From: Phycisphaerae bacterium
Lineage (GTDB): Bacteria; Planctomycetota; Phycisphaerae; UBA1845; Fen-1342
DNA: 64,000 bases
NCBI GenBank assembly: GCA_030428945.1
Contig: JAUIEC010000006.1
Location: forward strand, 62,001-126,000
Direction of reading: 5' to 3'
This document shows positions 43,507 through 51,372 of this stretch, one piece after another. Position numbers and translations under genes: made by a program. The notes beneath the pieces are model-generated. The model did not search any database and was not told the DNA's origin. It saw only the letters and a list, made by a program, of their open reading frames with translations. The stretch's first letter is position 1. Every line of letters starts with the position of its first letter.

Positions 43507-43691
43507 GGTTCGTTCCTTGTTCGTCTGCGTTCCAGGCCGGAGCCGTGGTTACTGTGCGCTGCCTGACGGATCGCGTCGAATCGCGGCCGGCGGAAGAGTG
43601 GCGTTCGTGTGCGGTGCCGGCGGTTCCGGCTCGTTCGGTCCTCGCTGGCAGCGTCACGCCGGCACCCTTTGGACCGGCTGCCGGCCGTGAT

Positions 43692-43767
43692 CCGGGCGGA
43701 AAATCAGTCCGCCCGGTGAAAAGGTCGCCACCAAAGAAACGGGCCCCCGCGCGTGGCGGAGGCCCGT
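43692..43767 (-). terminator. Tandem stem-loops after the GEVED protein gene
   Basis: Reading with the minus strand, the first hairpin (43767-43739) has outer stem ACGGGCC/GGCCCGT plus inner CCGC/GCGG and is followed by GTTTCTTTGG, a weak T-tract. A second hairpin CCGGGCGGA/TCCGCCCGG (43716-43692) follows. Together they are a good intrinsic-type terminator for the GEVED gene. The rest of the 289-nt gap to the membrane-fusion gene shows nothing more. Confidence 0.65.
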
Positions 43768-43795
43768 CAGGGATAACTACGGCAGCAGTCAGGAC

Positions 43796-46168
43796 CTACG
43801 GATCGTTCGGGTCGACGGCGACGCAGGCGACGAGCGAGCAGTCGCCGGTCCCGTCATAGGTGCCGCCCGAGCCGATGCAGTCGCCCTCGGACAGTTCCGC
43901 GCAGGTGCCGTCAGTGAAGCAGCAGCCGCTGGTCGGCGGTTCGCAGAACGCGGTCCCGCAGTCGCTGCCGGGCCCCTGCGGCGTACCGCCCTGGCTGATG
44001 CAGTCGTTCGGGTCCAGGTCACTGCACGAGCCGTCCGAGAAACAGCAGGCCTCCGGCGGTGGCGCGCACGCCACCGTGGTGCAGTCGCCGCCCGGCCCCT
44101 GCGGCGTGCCGCCCGCGCTGAGGCATTCGTTGATCCCCATCTCCGCACAGGATCCGTCCGGGAAGCAGCACGGTTCGAGCATGTTCGGGTCCGGCGGGCA
44201 GGCGATCGAACCACAGTCGCTGCCCAGCCCCTGCGGCGAGCCGCCCTGGAAGATGCAGTCGTTGGCGGTCATGTCCGCGCAACTGCCATCCGGGAAACAG
44301 CAGGCCTCGAGGCCCAGGTTCGGGTCGCACGGGTCGTTCGGCTCGTTGGGATCCACGACATTCGGATCGTTCGGGTCGACGTTCGGGTCATTCGGATCCA
44401 CGTTGGGGTCGTTCGGCTCGTTCGGCTCGCAGGGGCTGGGATTGTTCGGATCGCAGCAGACCTCGCGGACGCAGTCGTCCGTGCACGTCGCGGACGCCGC
44501 CGCCAGCGCTTCGGCGTAACTCAGCGAGACCGCGGACGCCGCCGCCGAACTCTCGAATGCCGCCGAGGCCGACCAGCTCGCCGAGAACGAGGCGCTCGCC
44601 GCCCAGGATGCGTAGTACGAAGCCGATGACGACCAGGCGAAGTTCGCCGACGCCGAGGCCGAGGCCGCCGCGAACGCCTCCGCGACGGCCGCGAACGACG
44701 CACTGGCCGAGAAGCTGAAACTCGCGGCCGCCGACGCGCTGAAGGTCGCCTGGGCGACCGCGGCCGCCACCGCTTCGCCATCACCCGCACAGGCCGCCAC
44801 GAACGCCGCCGCGGCCGCGCTGGCCGCCGCTGTCGCTTCCGCCTCCGCCGACGCGGATGCCGTCGCCAGGGCTGCAACCGCCGCGGATGCCGAGGCTGCC
44901 GCCGCCGCGCAGGCCGAGGCCTCCGCGCTGGCGAAGGCGCTCGCGCTGGCACACGCCGATGCGGCCGCGCTGGCCGATGCGCTCGCTTCCGCGGCCGCGC
45001 TGGCCGACGCGCTGGCCGATGCCGAAGCCGCCGCACAGGCCGCTGCACTCGCCGCGGCTGACGCCTCGCTGTAGGCACAGGCACTCGCGCACTGGCAGAC
45101 CGCGCACGCGAAGGCGTAGGCGCTGGCCCAGGCCGACGAACCGGCGCAGGCCGAAGCCGCCGCCGTCGCGTAGGCCTGCGCCTCGGCCCAGGCACTCGCC
45201 GCCGCGGACGCGTGTGCTTCGGCGTTCGCACACGCGCTGGCGATCGCGAACGCGAACGCCTCGGCATCGGCACACGCCACCGCGATGGCGGCCGCCTGGG
45301 CCTGCGCCGTGGCGAACGCGAAGGCGACCGCATCCGCGGAAGCGCGAGCCGATGCGGCCGCACTGGCCGCGGCCGAGGCACCGGCGATGTAGCTGCCGAG
45401 CTTGTAGTCTTCGACTTCACCGAAGGCGAACATGCCGCTGCCGTCCCATCCGGTGCTGTCGATCGCGATGGCGTCGCTGACCCGTTCGCGCGTGACGGTG
45501 ACCCGCATCCAGGCCGACGGCAGGTTCAGCGGCATCAGGAATGAAGGCGTCGTGACGGTTGTCGTGGTTCCGGGCGTCAGGGCCGGCATCTCGAAATCGA
45601 CCACGACCCATTCCGGCAGGTTCGGGTCGGCGTTCCGCCAGCGACCGTCGCGGTTCAGGTCGATCAGCACGTTGAGGTAGCGACTGCCGGGCGGGGCATT
45701 GGCACCCAGCGTGACGTCCACCTGCAGCGTGACGCCGGCCGGGTCCGCGAGCACACCCTGGATCACCGGGCACGGCGCGCCGACCAGTCCGTCGTCGAAG
45801 GCGTCATCGTTGATCAGGTTCTCGCGCAGGTCCGGGTCGGCAAAGTCCCGCGCACCGCGCTCGCGGCTGACGTCCGCGCCCAGGTGGTCGTTGCCGGTCC
45901 GCTCCATGTGGATCCCGGGCAGGCCGTAGCGACTGTTGGTCGTCGCGAAGCGGGTCGGGAAGCGGCCGATGACACCTTCGTCGGGCGAGTCGTACCCGGC
46001 CGGAACCCCGTCGGGCGCGTCGCCGTAGTCTCCCAGCGGAACGGCGTTGGGCAGCGGGATCTTCCCGTTGACCTTCGGCTGGGCCAGCCCGGGCAGCGGC
46101 AACAGCAGGCACGTGACAACCGCGCACAGGGACGTGCGCACGACGCGGGTATCCAGGCAGCGTAGCAC
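43796..46168 (-). CDS. Secreted GEVED protein with silk-like Ala/Ser block and CCFxDGxC repeats
   Basis: About 790 residues. A signal peptide (LCAVVTCLLLPLPGLAQ) precedes a planctomycete GEVED domain (about 35-255, ending FAFGEVEDYKLG). Then come ~280 residues composed almost wholly of Ala and Ser in an alternating pattern (ASASASAS, SASAAAEASASA) with scattered Phe, Glu and Cys. A Pro-Asn-Asp linker (EPNDPNVDPNDPNV) follows. Four ~45-residue repeats close it, built on CCFxDGxC..C..GGxxxGxGxDC. I prefer the GTG at 46168 because GGAGAGG lies 9 nt upstream and a normal signal peptide follows; GTG 46237 would add 23 basic residues. Structural or surface role inferred. Confidence 0.85.
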   Translation of the reverse strand: MLRCLDTRVVRTSLCAVVTCLLLPLPGLAQPKVNGKIPLPNAVPLGDYGDAPDGVPAGYDSPDEGVIGRFPTRFATTNSRYGLPGIHMERTGNDHLGADVSRERGARDFADPDLRENLINDDAFDDGLVGAPCPVIQGVLADPAGVTLQVDVTLGANAPPGSRYLNVLIDLNRDGRWRNADPNLPEWVVVDFEMPALTPGTTTTVTTPSFLMPLNLPSAWMRVTVTRERVSDAIAIDSTGWDGSGMFAFGEVEDYKLGSYIAGASAAASAAASARASADAVAFAFATAQAQAAAIAVACADAEAFAFAIASACANAEAHASAAASAWAEAQAYATAAASACAGSSAWASAYAFACAVCQCASACAYSEASAAASAAACAAASASASASASAAAEASASASAAASACASASAFASAEASACAAAAASASAAVAALATASASAEAEATAAASAAAAAFVAACAGDGEAVAAAVAQATFSASAAASFSFSASASFAAVAEAFAAASASASANFAWSSSASYYASWAASASFSASWSASAAFESSAAASAVSLSYAEALAAASATCTDDCVREVCCDPNNPSPCEPNEPNDPNVDPNDPNVDPNDPNVVDPNEPNDPCDPNLGLEACCFPDGSCADMTANDCIFQGGSPQGLGSDCGSIACPPDPNMLEPCCFPDGSCAEMGINECLSAGGTPQGPGGDCTTVACAPPPEACCFSDGSCSDLDPNDCISQGGTPQGPGSDCGTAFCEPPTSGCCFTDGTCAELSEGDCIGSGGTYDGTGDCSLVACVAVDPNDP

Positions 46169-46530
46169 TTTCTTCACCCTCTCCAGAATGGCGAGACGTC
46201 GCCGGACTTGCTCGGCACGGCGCGCGAACGACACCACAGGGGGGATCTGCCGTGCGGAATGACCATCAGGCTAGTCACCGGGCGCGCCGACCCGCAAGGT
46301 TTTTTTGCGCGCGGACGCGCCCGCTGCCGCCCGGATGGTCCGAGGCGGCCGGGCTGCGGCCCGGCTGGCAGACCGGACGGGCCGGCGCGACCGGCAGGAT
46401 GCCTGCGCGCAGAAGGAGCGTCCCCTGCGGCGGTTACCGCTCTTCCCGCGCCTTCACGTCTTCCCCGTTTCGATGACGAACCGGACCGGTTCGGTTCCTC
46501 GATCCAGGCGCCCGCGTCTTTGTATCCGGG
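46169..46530. other. Gap upstream of the GEVED gene
   Basis: 362 nt with no supported gene. A run of seven T (plus strand, near 46302-46308) and a weak TTGCGG/TAGCCT pair on the minus strand could belong to the GEVED promoter. GAACCGGACCGGTTC (46478-46492) is a 15-nt palindrome near the end of the CPXCG gene, possibly its 3' structure. Confidence 0.4.
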
Positions 46531-46719
46531 TTATTGCCAATCCTGTTCCGGCGCTCCGTCGGCCGAAACCTCGCCGGCGCGATCCAGGTGAATGCGAATC
46601 ACGTTCGGCCGGCAGCAGACCGGGCAGTCTTCGACGTATTCCTGCTCGCGTCCGGCGGACAGGTCGATCGGGATGACGATCTCTTCCCCGCAGGCCTGGC
46701 AGGTGTAGCTGGTCTCCAT
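46531..46719 (-). CDS. CPXCG-motif cysteine-rich small protein
   Basis: A 62-residue zinc-finger-like protein: CQAC (7-10) and CPVC (32-35) should bind one metal ion. It matches the widespread bacterial 'CPXCG motif-containing cysteine-rich protein' family, whose role is unknown. It follows the marC-like gene by 17 nt on the same strand, so co-transcription is likely. Length is normal for the family. Confidence 0.85.
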   Translation of the reverse strand: METSYTCQACGEEIVIPIDLSAGREQEYVEDCPVCCRPNVIRIHLDRAGEVSADGAPEQDWQ

Positions 46720-46736
46720 CCGTGTGCCCTCACCGG

Positions 46737-47351
46737 TCAGGCCGGCCCCGCTCCGCCCGGGCCGCTGCGCTGAATGTGGATGAACTCACCGACGCCGTTC
46801 AGCAGCATCTCGACCGCGATCGCGACCAGCAGCATGCCCATCAGTCGCTCCATCGCGATCAGCCCGCGGTTCCCGAGAAAGCGGGACAGTTGCGTCGCGC
46901 TCAACAGGATCACGCCGGTGACCGACCAGGCGATCAGAACCGCTCCAACGCCCAGCGTCCAGCCCGAGACCTCGCCGCTGCCAATCACCAGCACCGTCGC
47001 CAGCGCCGAGGGACCGGCCGTCAGCGGGATCGCCAGCGGCACGATGAACGGCGCCTCCAGGCAGTCCTCGCCGTTGCTGGTCTTCAGGGCCGGAAAGACC
47101 ATCCGCAGCGCGATCAGGAACAGCAGGACGCCGCCGGCGATCGTAAACGACGGCCGCGAGATCCCGAGCAACTCCAGCAGATGCTGCCCGGCCAGCAGGA
47201 ACGCCAGCAGAATCAGCAACGCGAAGACCAGTTCGCGGGCGACCACGCGGGTCCGCCGGGCGGGCTCCACCTTCTGCAGGACGGACAGGAACAGCGGGAT
47301 GTTGCCGATCGGGTCCAGCGTCAGAAACAGCATCGTCGCGGCGGAAAACAT
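46737..47351 (-). CDS. MarC family integral membrane protein
   Basis: A 204-residue six-helix membrane protein of the MarC/NAAT family. Landmarks are FLTLDPIGNIPLFL at the start and its internal repeat FIVPLAIPLTAGPSALATVLV, the paired Pro-Gly half-helices of this fold. The family was once linked to drug resistance but its function is unsettled. The ATG at 47351 has GAGGAGG just upstream and begins the first helix. Divergent from the HTH regulator gene. Confidence 0.9.
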   Translation of the reverse strand: MFSAATMLFLTLDPIGNIPLFLSVLQKVEPARRTRVVARELVFALLILLAFLLAGQHLLELLGISRPSFTIAGGVLLFLIALRMVFPALKTSNGEDCLEAPFIVPLAIPLTAGPSALATVLVIGSGEVSGWTLGVGAVLIAWSVTGVILLSATQLSRFLGNRGLIAMERLMGMLLVAIAVEMLLNGVGEFIHIQRSGPGGAGPA

Positions 47352-47437
47352 GGCGGGGCCCTCCTCTCGGCCAACTGGCTCTCCAGTCTGAGTATTGCGC
47401 CGCAACCCATCCGAATCAAACCGGTTTATTCATCCAG

Positions 47438-47516
47438 AATCACAGGTGGTTTTGTTAAAATCACATTCCTGTTGTGTGTTACGTCATGTTGGCAGAATGA
47501 CGCAGTGAAGGTGATT
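47438..47516 (+). promoter_or_regulatory. Operator-like repeats before the HTH regulator
   Basis: AATCACA occurs at 47438-47444 and 47459-47465, exactly 21 nt (two helical turns) apart. The inverted GTGATT lies at 47511-47516 next to the start codon. The tract is the most AT-rich intergenic DNA in the window and separates the divergent marC-like and regulator genes. Likely binding sites, perhaps for autoregulation. Confidence 0.5.
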
Positions 47517-47519
47517 TGA

Positions 47520-48452
47520 ATGCTGGTATCCATTGAGTTTGAAGCTCGGCTTGCGGCGTTGATCGAGGAGCAGGGCGGCCGGGAGATGAGGCAGAAAATC
47601 ATCGCCGAACTGGCGATTTCTCCGTCGACGTTGTCGCAGTACCTGCGCGGCTCGGCCCGCCCGAGCTTCGAGCGACTGGTGGCGCTGGCATCGGTGCTGG
47701 AGGTCTCGCTTGATGACCTTGTATTCGGCCGCCCGCTGCCGACCGTTCAGCCGCCCGAACTGGCCCCCTGGGAGCAGGCGATCGACAAGCGCCTGTTGCG
47801 GGTCGAACGGGCCACCGAGCGCTACGCGGCCCTGGTTCGTCGGGTCGGGCACACCCTGGGCGAGATGATCGGCGACGCGGTCCGCTCGGCCACCCAGATC
47901 GGGGCGGTTCCGGGGCTGATCCTGGACGAGGAGACGCTGGTGCTGGAACGGTTCAGCCGCCACACGCGGACGCTGGGTATGCGGACTGATTACCTGCTCG
48001 ACGTCTCCGAGGAGGAGGGCGGCGTCTCGACGCCGGGGCGGTTCCTGGCCACCCTGGCCGGCAACCTGACGGCCGGGCGGCGGTACAGTTTCGTTTTCGT
48101 GCGGCGGACGGGGGTGGACTGGGCCCGGATCGCCGGCCAGTTGCGTGAGACGCTGCGGACGGCCTGCGGGCTGAGCCGCAGCGTGCTGGCCCGATGCCAG
48201 TTGCAGGAGACCGCGCTGCCGACCGGTTCAGGGGTGCTGCTGTACGAACTGGACGTGGCCGAACTGCGGCGGACCGAGCCGTTTCTGTACGATCTGGTCA
48301 GCGAGCGGATCTCGGCCGACGGCTGGGTCGGCGCGGTTCAGCCCCCCGTCAGTGGCTTCGGGGCCGACATCCTGATGGACAGCGACCACCTCGACCACGC
48401 CCGGCGGATCTTCGCCGACGTCACCCGCAGCCGCCGCACCCGGGGGTTGTGA
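47520..48452 (+). CDS. Helix-turn-helix regulator with unassigned C-terminal domain
   Basis: A 310-residue protein. The first ~65 residues form a Cro/C1-type HTH (IIAELAISPSTLSQYLRGSARPSFERLVALASVLEVSLDDL). The remaining ~245 residues match no domain I recognise; they are mixed alpha/beta with segments such as RRYSFVFVRRTGVDWARI, possibly a ligand-sensing module. Divergent from marC. Upstream DNA holds paired AATCACA sites. GAAGGTG gives a ribosome-binding site. Its own 3' flank has a heptamer tandem repeat. Confidence 0.75.
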   Translation: MLVSIEFEARLAALIEEQGGREMRQKIIAELAISPSTLSQYLRGSARPSFERLVALASVLEVSLDDLVFGRPLPTVQPPELAPWEQAIDKRLLRVERATERYAALVRRVGHTLGEMIGDAVRSATQIGAVPGLILDEETLVLERFSRHTRTLGMRTDYLLDVSEEEGGVSTPGRFLATLAGNLTAGRRYSFVFVRRTGVDWARIAGQLRETLRTACGLSRSVLARCQLQETALPTGSGVLLYELDVAELRRTEPFLYDLVSERISADGWVGAVQPPVSGFGADILMDSDHLDHARRIFADVTRSRRTRGL

Positions 48453-48457
48453 TGGGA

Positions 48458-48488
48458 GGGAACAGGGAACAGGGAACAGGGAACAGGG
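48458..48488 (+). repeat. GGGAACA heptamer tandem repeat
   Basis: Four exact 7-nt units GGGAACA (48458-48485) followed by GGG, starting 6 nt after the stop of the HTH regulator. Resembles the octamer arrays in base composition and position but has a 7-nt period and no complementary arm. Confidence 0.8.
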
Positions 48489-48538
48489 TGTCCCGCCAGG
48501 ACTATGCCGCGCTTCCTGCAATGCCGAAAGGAGACCTG

Positions 48539-48841
48539 ATGCCCGGGTTTGATCTGCCCGACGCGTGTCCAACGTGCGGCAAGCCGATGAAGGTCGGCTT
48601 TCTGCTGGCTGGTGAAGAGGGGGAGGCGGGCCTGTACTGGAGTGCCGTGGATCCCCGAACCGAGATTGCTCGACCGACGCCGATTCGGGAGAAGCCAAGG
48701 GTTCGTTCGTTTCGCTTTTCGGCCGCGGAACCCGACGGCATCGAGGCGCATCGCTGCGAGGAGTGCCAAACGGTGGTCTTCAGATCGTCTCGTCAGCAAC
48801 GCACGGAGGGGGGGCCGGGAGCTAGGAAGACCGGGGGGTGA
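48539..48841 (+). CDS. DUF6487-like cysteine-rich small protein
   Basis: A 100-residue protein with CPTCGKPMKVGFLLAG at 9-24, an internal LYWSAVDP, and CEEC (about 77-80). This CPxCGxxMxxGxL..LxW..CxxC layout fits the small DUF6487 family of presumed metal-binding proteins. AAAGGAG sits 5 nt before the ATG at 48539, deciding the start. Function unknown. Confidence 0.75.
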   Translation: MPGFDLPDACPTCGKPMKVGFLLAGEEGEAGLYWSAVDPRTEIARPTPIREKPRVRSFRFSAAEPDGIEAHRCEECQTVVFRSSRQQRTEGGPGARKTGG

Positions 48842-48871
48842 CCATCTCGGGGGATGTCGCCGCTCGGCCCC

Positions 48872-48903
48872 CTTGCGTACTTGCTTACCTGCTCACTTGC
48901 TCA
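48872..48903. repeat. Octamer-phased array, pyrimidine arm only
   Basis: Four 8-nt units CTTGCGTA, CTTGCTTA, CCTGCTCA, CTTGCTCA. Their reverse complements (TGAGCAAG and variants) match the purine arms elsewhere. It lies 13 nt before the ATPase gene with no matching left arm, so it is either a half-element or reversed. Confidence 0.75.
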
Positions 48904-48916
48904 CTATGGTCTGGCT

Positions 48917-51322
48917 ATGGATGCCTACGAAAAGCTCAATCAGTTCTATCTCGGCAAGGTCTACGATCCCGCGGCGGCTGCGCCGACCGATGACCTGCTG
49001 CTGTACAGCGCCCGTGACCTGACCACGCACGGGGTCTGCGTCGGCATGACCGGCAGCGGCAAGACCGGTCTGTGCGTCTCGCTGCTCGAGGAGGCCGCGA
49101 TCGACGGCATTCCGGTGATTGCGATCGATCCGAAGGGCGACCTCGGCAACCTGGCGCTGAACTTCCCGAAGCTGCGCGGCGAGGATTTCGCGCCATGGGT
49201 CGATCCGGCCGAGGCCAGTCGCAAGGGCATGACGGTCGAGGACTACGCCACCGACCGGGCCGAACTGTGGCGCAAGGGCCTCGCGTCGTGGGACCAGCGG
49301 CCGGACCGGATCCAGCGGCTGCGCGACGCGGCCGACGTGGCGATCTACACGCCCGGCAGCGCGACCGGCCTGCAGCTCAAGGTCCTTCGCAGCCTGGCCG
49401 CCCCGCCGCCGGAGGTGCTGGCCGATGCGGATGCATTGCGCGAACGCACGCAGGCGTACGTTTCGGCACTGCTCGCGCTGCTCGGCGTGGACGCCGACCC
49501 GGTCAAGAGTCGCGAGCACATCCTGCTGAGCAACCTGATCGACCGCGCCTGGCGCGACGGGCGCGACCTGGACCTGGCCCGCCTGATCCAGGAGATTCAG
49601 CAGCCGCCGTTCGATCGTCTCGGCGTGTTCGAACTCGACTCGTTCTACCCCGCCAAGGATCGCTTCGAGCTGGCGCTCGCGCTGAACAACCTGCTGGCGT
49701 CGCCGACCTTCGCGGCCTGGATCGAGGGCGAACCGCTCGACATCCAGCGGCTGATGTTCACACCGGACGGCAGGAACCGGATCTCGATCCTGTCGATCGC
49801 CCACCTGTCCGATGCCGAGCGGATGTTCTTCGTCACCCTGCTGCTGAACGAGGTGGTCGCGTGGATGCGGCAGCAGCCCGGGACCGGCAGCCTGCGGGCG
49901 ATCCTCTACATGGACGAGGTCTTCGGCTACCTGCCGCCGACCGCGAACCCGCCGTCGAAGCTCCCGCTGCTGACGATGCTGAAGCAGGCCCGCGCGTTCG
50001 GGCTGGGCGTCCTGCTGGCCACGCAGAACCCGGTTGACCTGGATTACAAGGCCCTGTCGAATGCCGGCACGTGGTTCATCGGCCGGCTGCAGACCGAGCG
50101 CGACCGGGCCCGCCTGCTTGACGGCCTGCAGAGCACCGACTCGCAGTTCGATCGCAGGGAACTGGTCGACCTGATCAAGGCCCTCGACAGCCGCGTGTTC
50201 CTGATGAACAACGTGCACGACGGCGGCCCGGTGCTGATGCACACCCGCTGGGCCCTGTCATACCTGCGCGGCCCGCTGACCCGCACCCAGATCCAGGACC
50301 TGATGGCCCCGCGCGTCGCGCAGCAGCAGCAGGCGATCGCCGCCGCCCGGCCGAAACCGAAGAGAGCGGCCAGGAAGCGCGCGCCGCGCCCGGTGCTGCC
50401 GCCGGAGATCGAACAGGCGTTCGTGCCGGTCGGACTCAGCGGCCCCGACGGCGCCGAACTGACCTATCAGCCGGCCCTGGTGGCCACGGCGCAACTGCAT
50501 TACACGCGAACCTCGGCCGGGATCGACGAGTATCGTGGCGAGGGTCTCTACGCTCCGCTCAGCAAGCGAACCATCGACGACCCGTGGGATGCCGGCATCG
50601 CGTTCTCACCGGCGTCGCTCGACCTGGACGACCAGGCGGACGAGCAGGGATCGTTCGCGGCGCTCCCGGCCGAGGCGGCCAGCGCCCGGCAGTTCAAGCG
50701 CTGGCAGAAGGACCTGGTCGACCACCTGTACCGGACGCGCGACGGGCTGGTGCTGCGGTGCAAGGCGCTGAAGGCCTACAGCAGGCTGAACGAGAGCGAG
50801 GCCGACTTCCGGGCGAGCCTGCGGCACAAGCTGCACGAGGAGCGGGACCTGGACCTGGAGAAGCTCCGCAAGCGCTTCGAGCCGAAGGTCGCGCGGCTCG
50901 AGGAGCGGATTCGCAAGGCCGAGCAGCGGGTCGAGAAGGAACGGTCACAGGTCAAGCAGGCCGGATTCCAGACGGTGCTGTCGATGGGCTCGAGCCTGCT
51001 CGGGGCCCTGTTCGGCGGCCGGCGGACGAAGATGAGCACGGCCGCACGCCAGGCCGGCCGGACGATGCAGCAGCGTGGCGACGTGACGCGTGCGAAGGAA
51101 ACGGTCGAGGCGCTGCGGGAGGAACTGGCCGAGATGGAGGCCGACCTGCAGGAGCGGCTCGACGAGATCACCGACGCGGCCACGGTCGATCAGCTTGAAC
51201 TGGAAGAGTTGCGCATCCGTCCGAAGAAGTCGACGCTCGAGGTCGAGAAGTTCACGCTCGCGTGGCTGCCGCACTGGGTCGACACGGACGGGATGGCCGC
51301 GCCGGCGTTCGAACTGGAGTGA
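48917..51322 (+). CDS. HerA/DUF87-type ATPase with C-terminal coiled coil
   Basis: An 801-residue ATPase. Walker A is GMTGSGKT (43-50) and IAIDPKGDLGNL follows. Walker B is ILYMDEVFGYLPP, and FLMNNVHDGGPVLMHTR is typical of HerA/VirB4-like translocases of the DUF87 type. Residues ~620-740 form a long charged coiled coil (LEKLRKRFEPKVARLEERIRKAEQRVEKE). Members act on DNA or polypeptide strands as hexamers; target unknown. The ATG at 48917 is chosen because the longer frame reads through the octamer array. No nuclease or defence partner is adjacent. Confidence 0.85.
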   Translation: MDAYEKLNQFYLGKVYDPAAAAPTDDLLLYSARDLTTHGVCVGMTGSGKTGLCVSLLEEAAIDGIPVIAIDPKGDLGNLALNFPKLRGEDFAPWVDPAEASRKGMTVEDYATDRAELWRKGLASWDQRPDRIQRLRDAADVAIYTPGSATGLQLKVLRSLAAPPPEVLADADALRERTQAYVSALLALLGVDADPVKSREHILLSNLIDRAWRDGRDLDLARLIQEIQQPPFDRLGVFELDSFYPAKDRFELALALNNLLASPTFAAWIEGEPLDIQRLMFTPDGRNRISILSIAHLSDAERMFFVTLLLNEVVAWMRQQPGTGSLRAILYMDEVFGYLPPTANPPSKLPLLTMLKQARAFGLGVLLATQNPVDLDYKALSNAGTWFIGRLQTERDRARLLDGLQSTDSQFDRRELVDLIKALDSRVFLMNNVHDGGPVLMHTRWALSYLRGPLTRTQIQDLMAPRVAQQQQAIAAARPKPKRAARKRAPRPVLPPEIEQAFVPVGLSGPDGAELTYQPALVATAQLHYTRTSAGIDEYRGEGLYAPLSKRTIDDPWDAGIAFSPASLDLDDQADEQGSFAALPAEAASARQFKRWQKDLVDHLYRTRDGLVLRCKALKAYSRLNESEADFRASLRHKLHEERDLDLEKLRKRFEPKVARLEERIRKAEQRVEKERSQVKQAGFQTVLSMGSSLLGALFGGRRTKMSTAARQAGRTMQQRGDVTRAKETVEALREELAEMEADLQERLDEITDAATVDQLELEELRIRPKKSTLEVEKFTLAWLPHWVDTDGMAAPAFELE

Positions 51323-51372
51323 CGGGGCCGGTTCCCGCGGAGGTGGAGGCTGGCCGGGACGGTCGGCCGCCC

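Noticed and set aside
48917-51322. HerA-NurA style defence or repair pair
   Set aside because: The ATPase has no adjacent nuclease or other defence gene; neighbours are kynU and small Cys-rich proteins.
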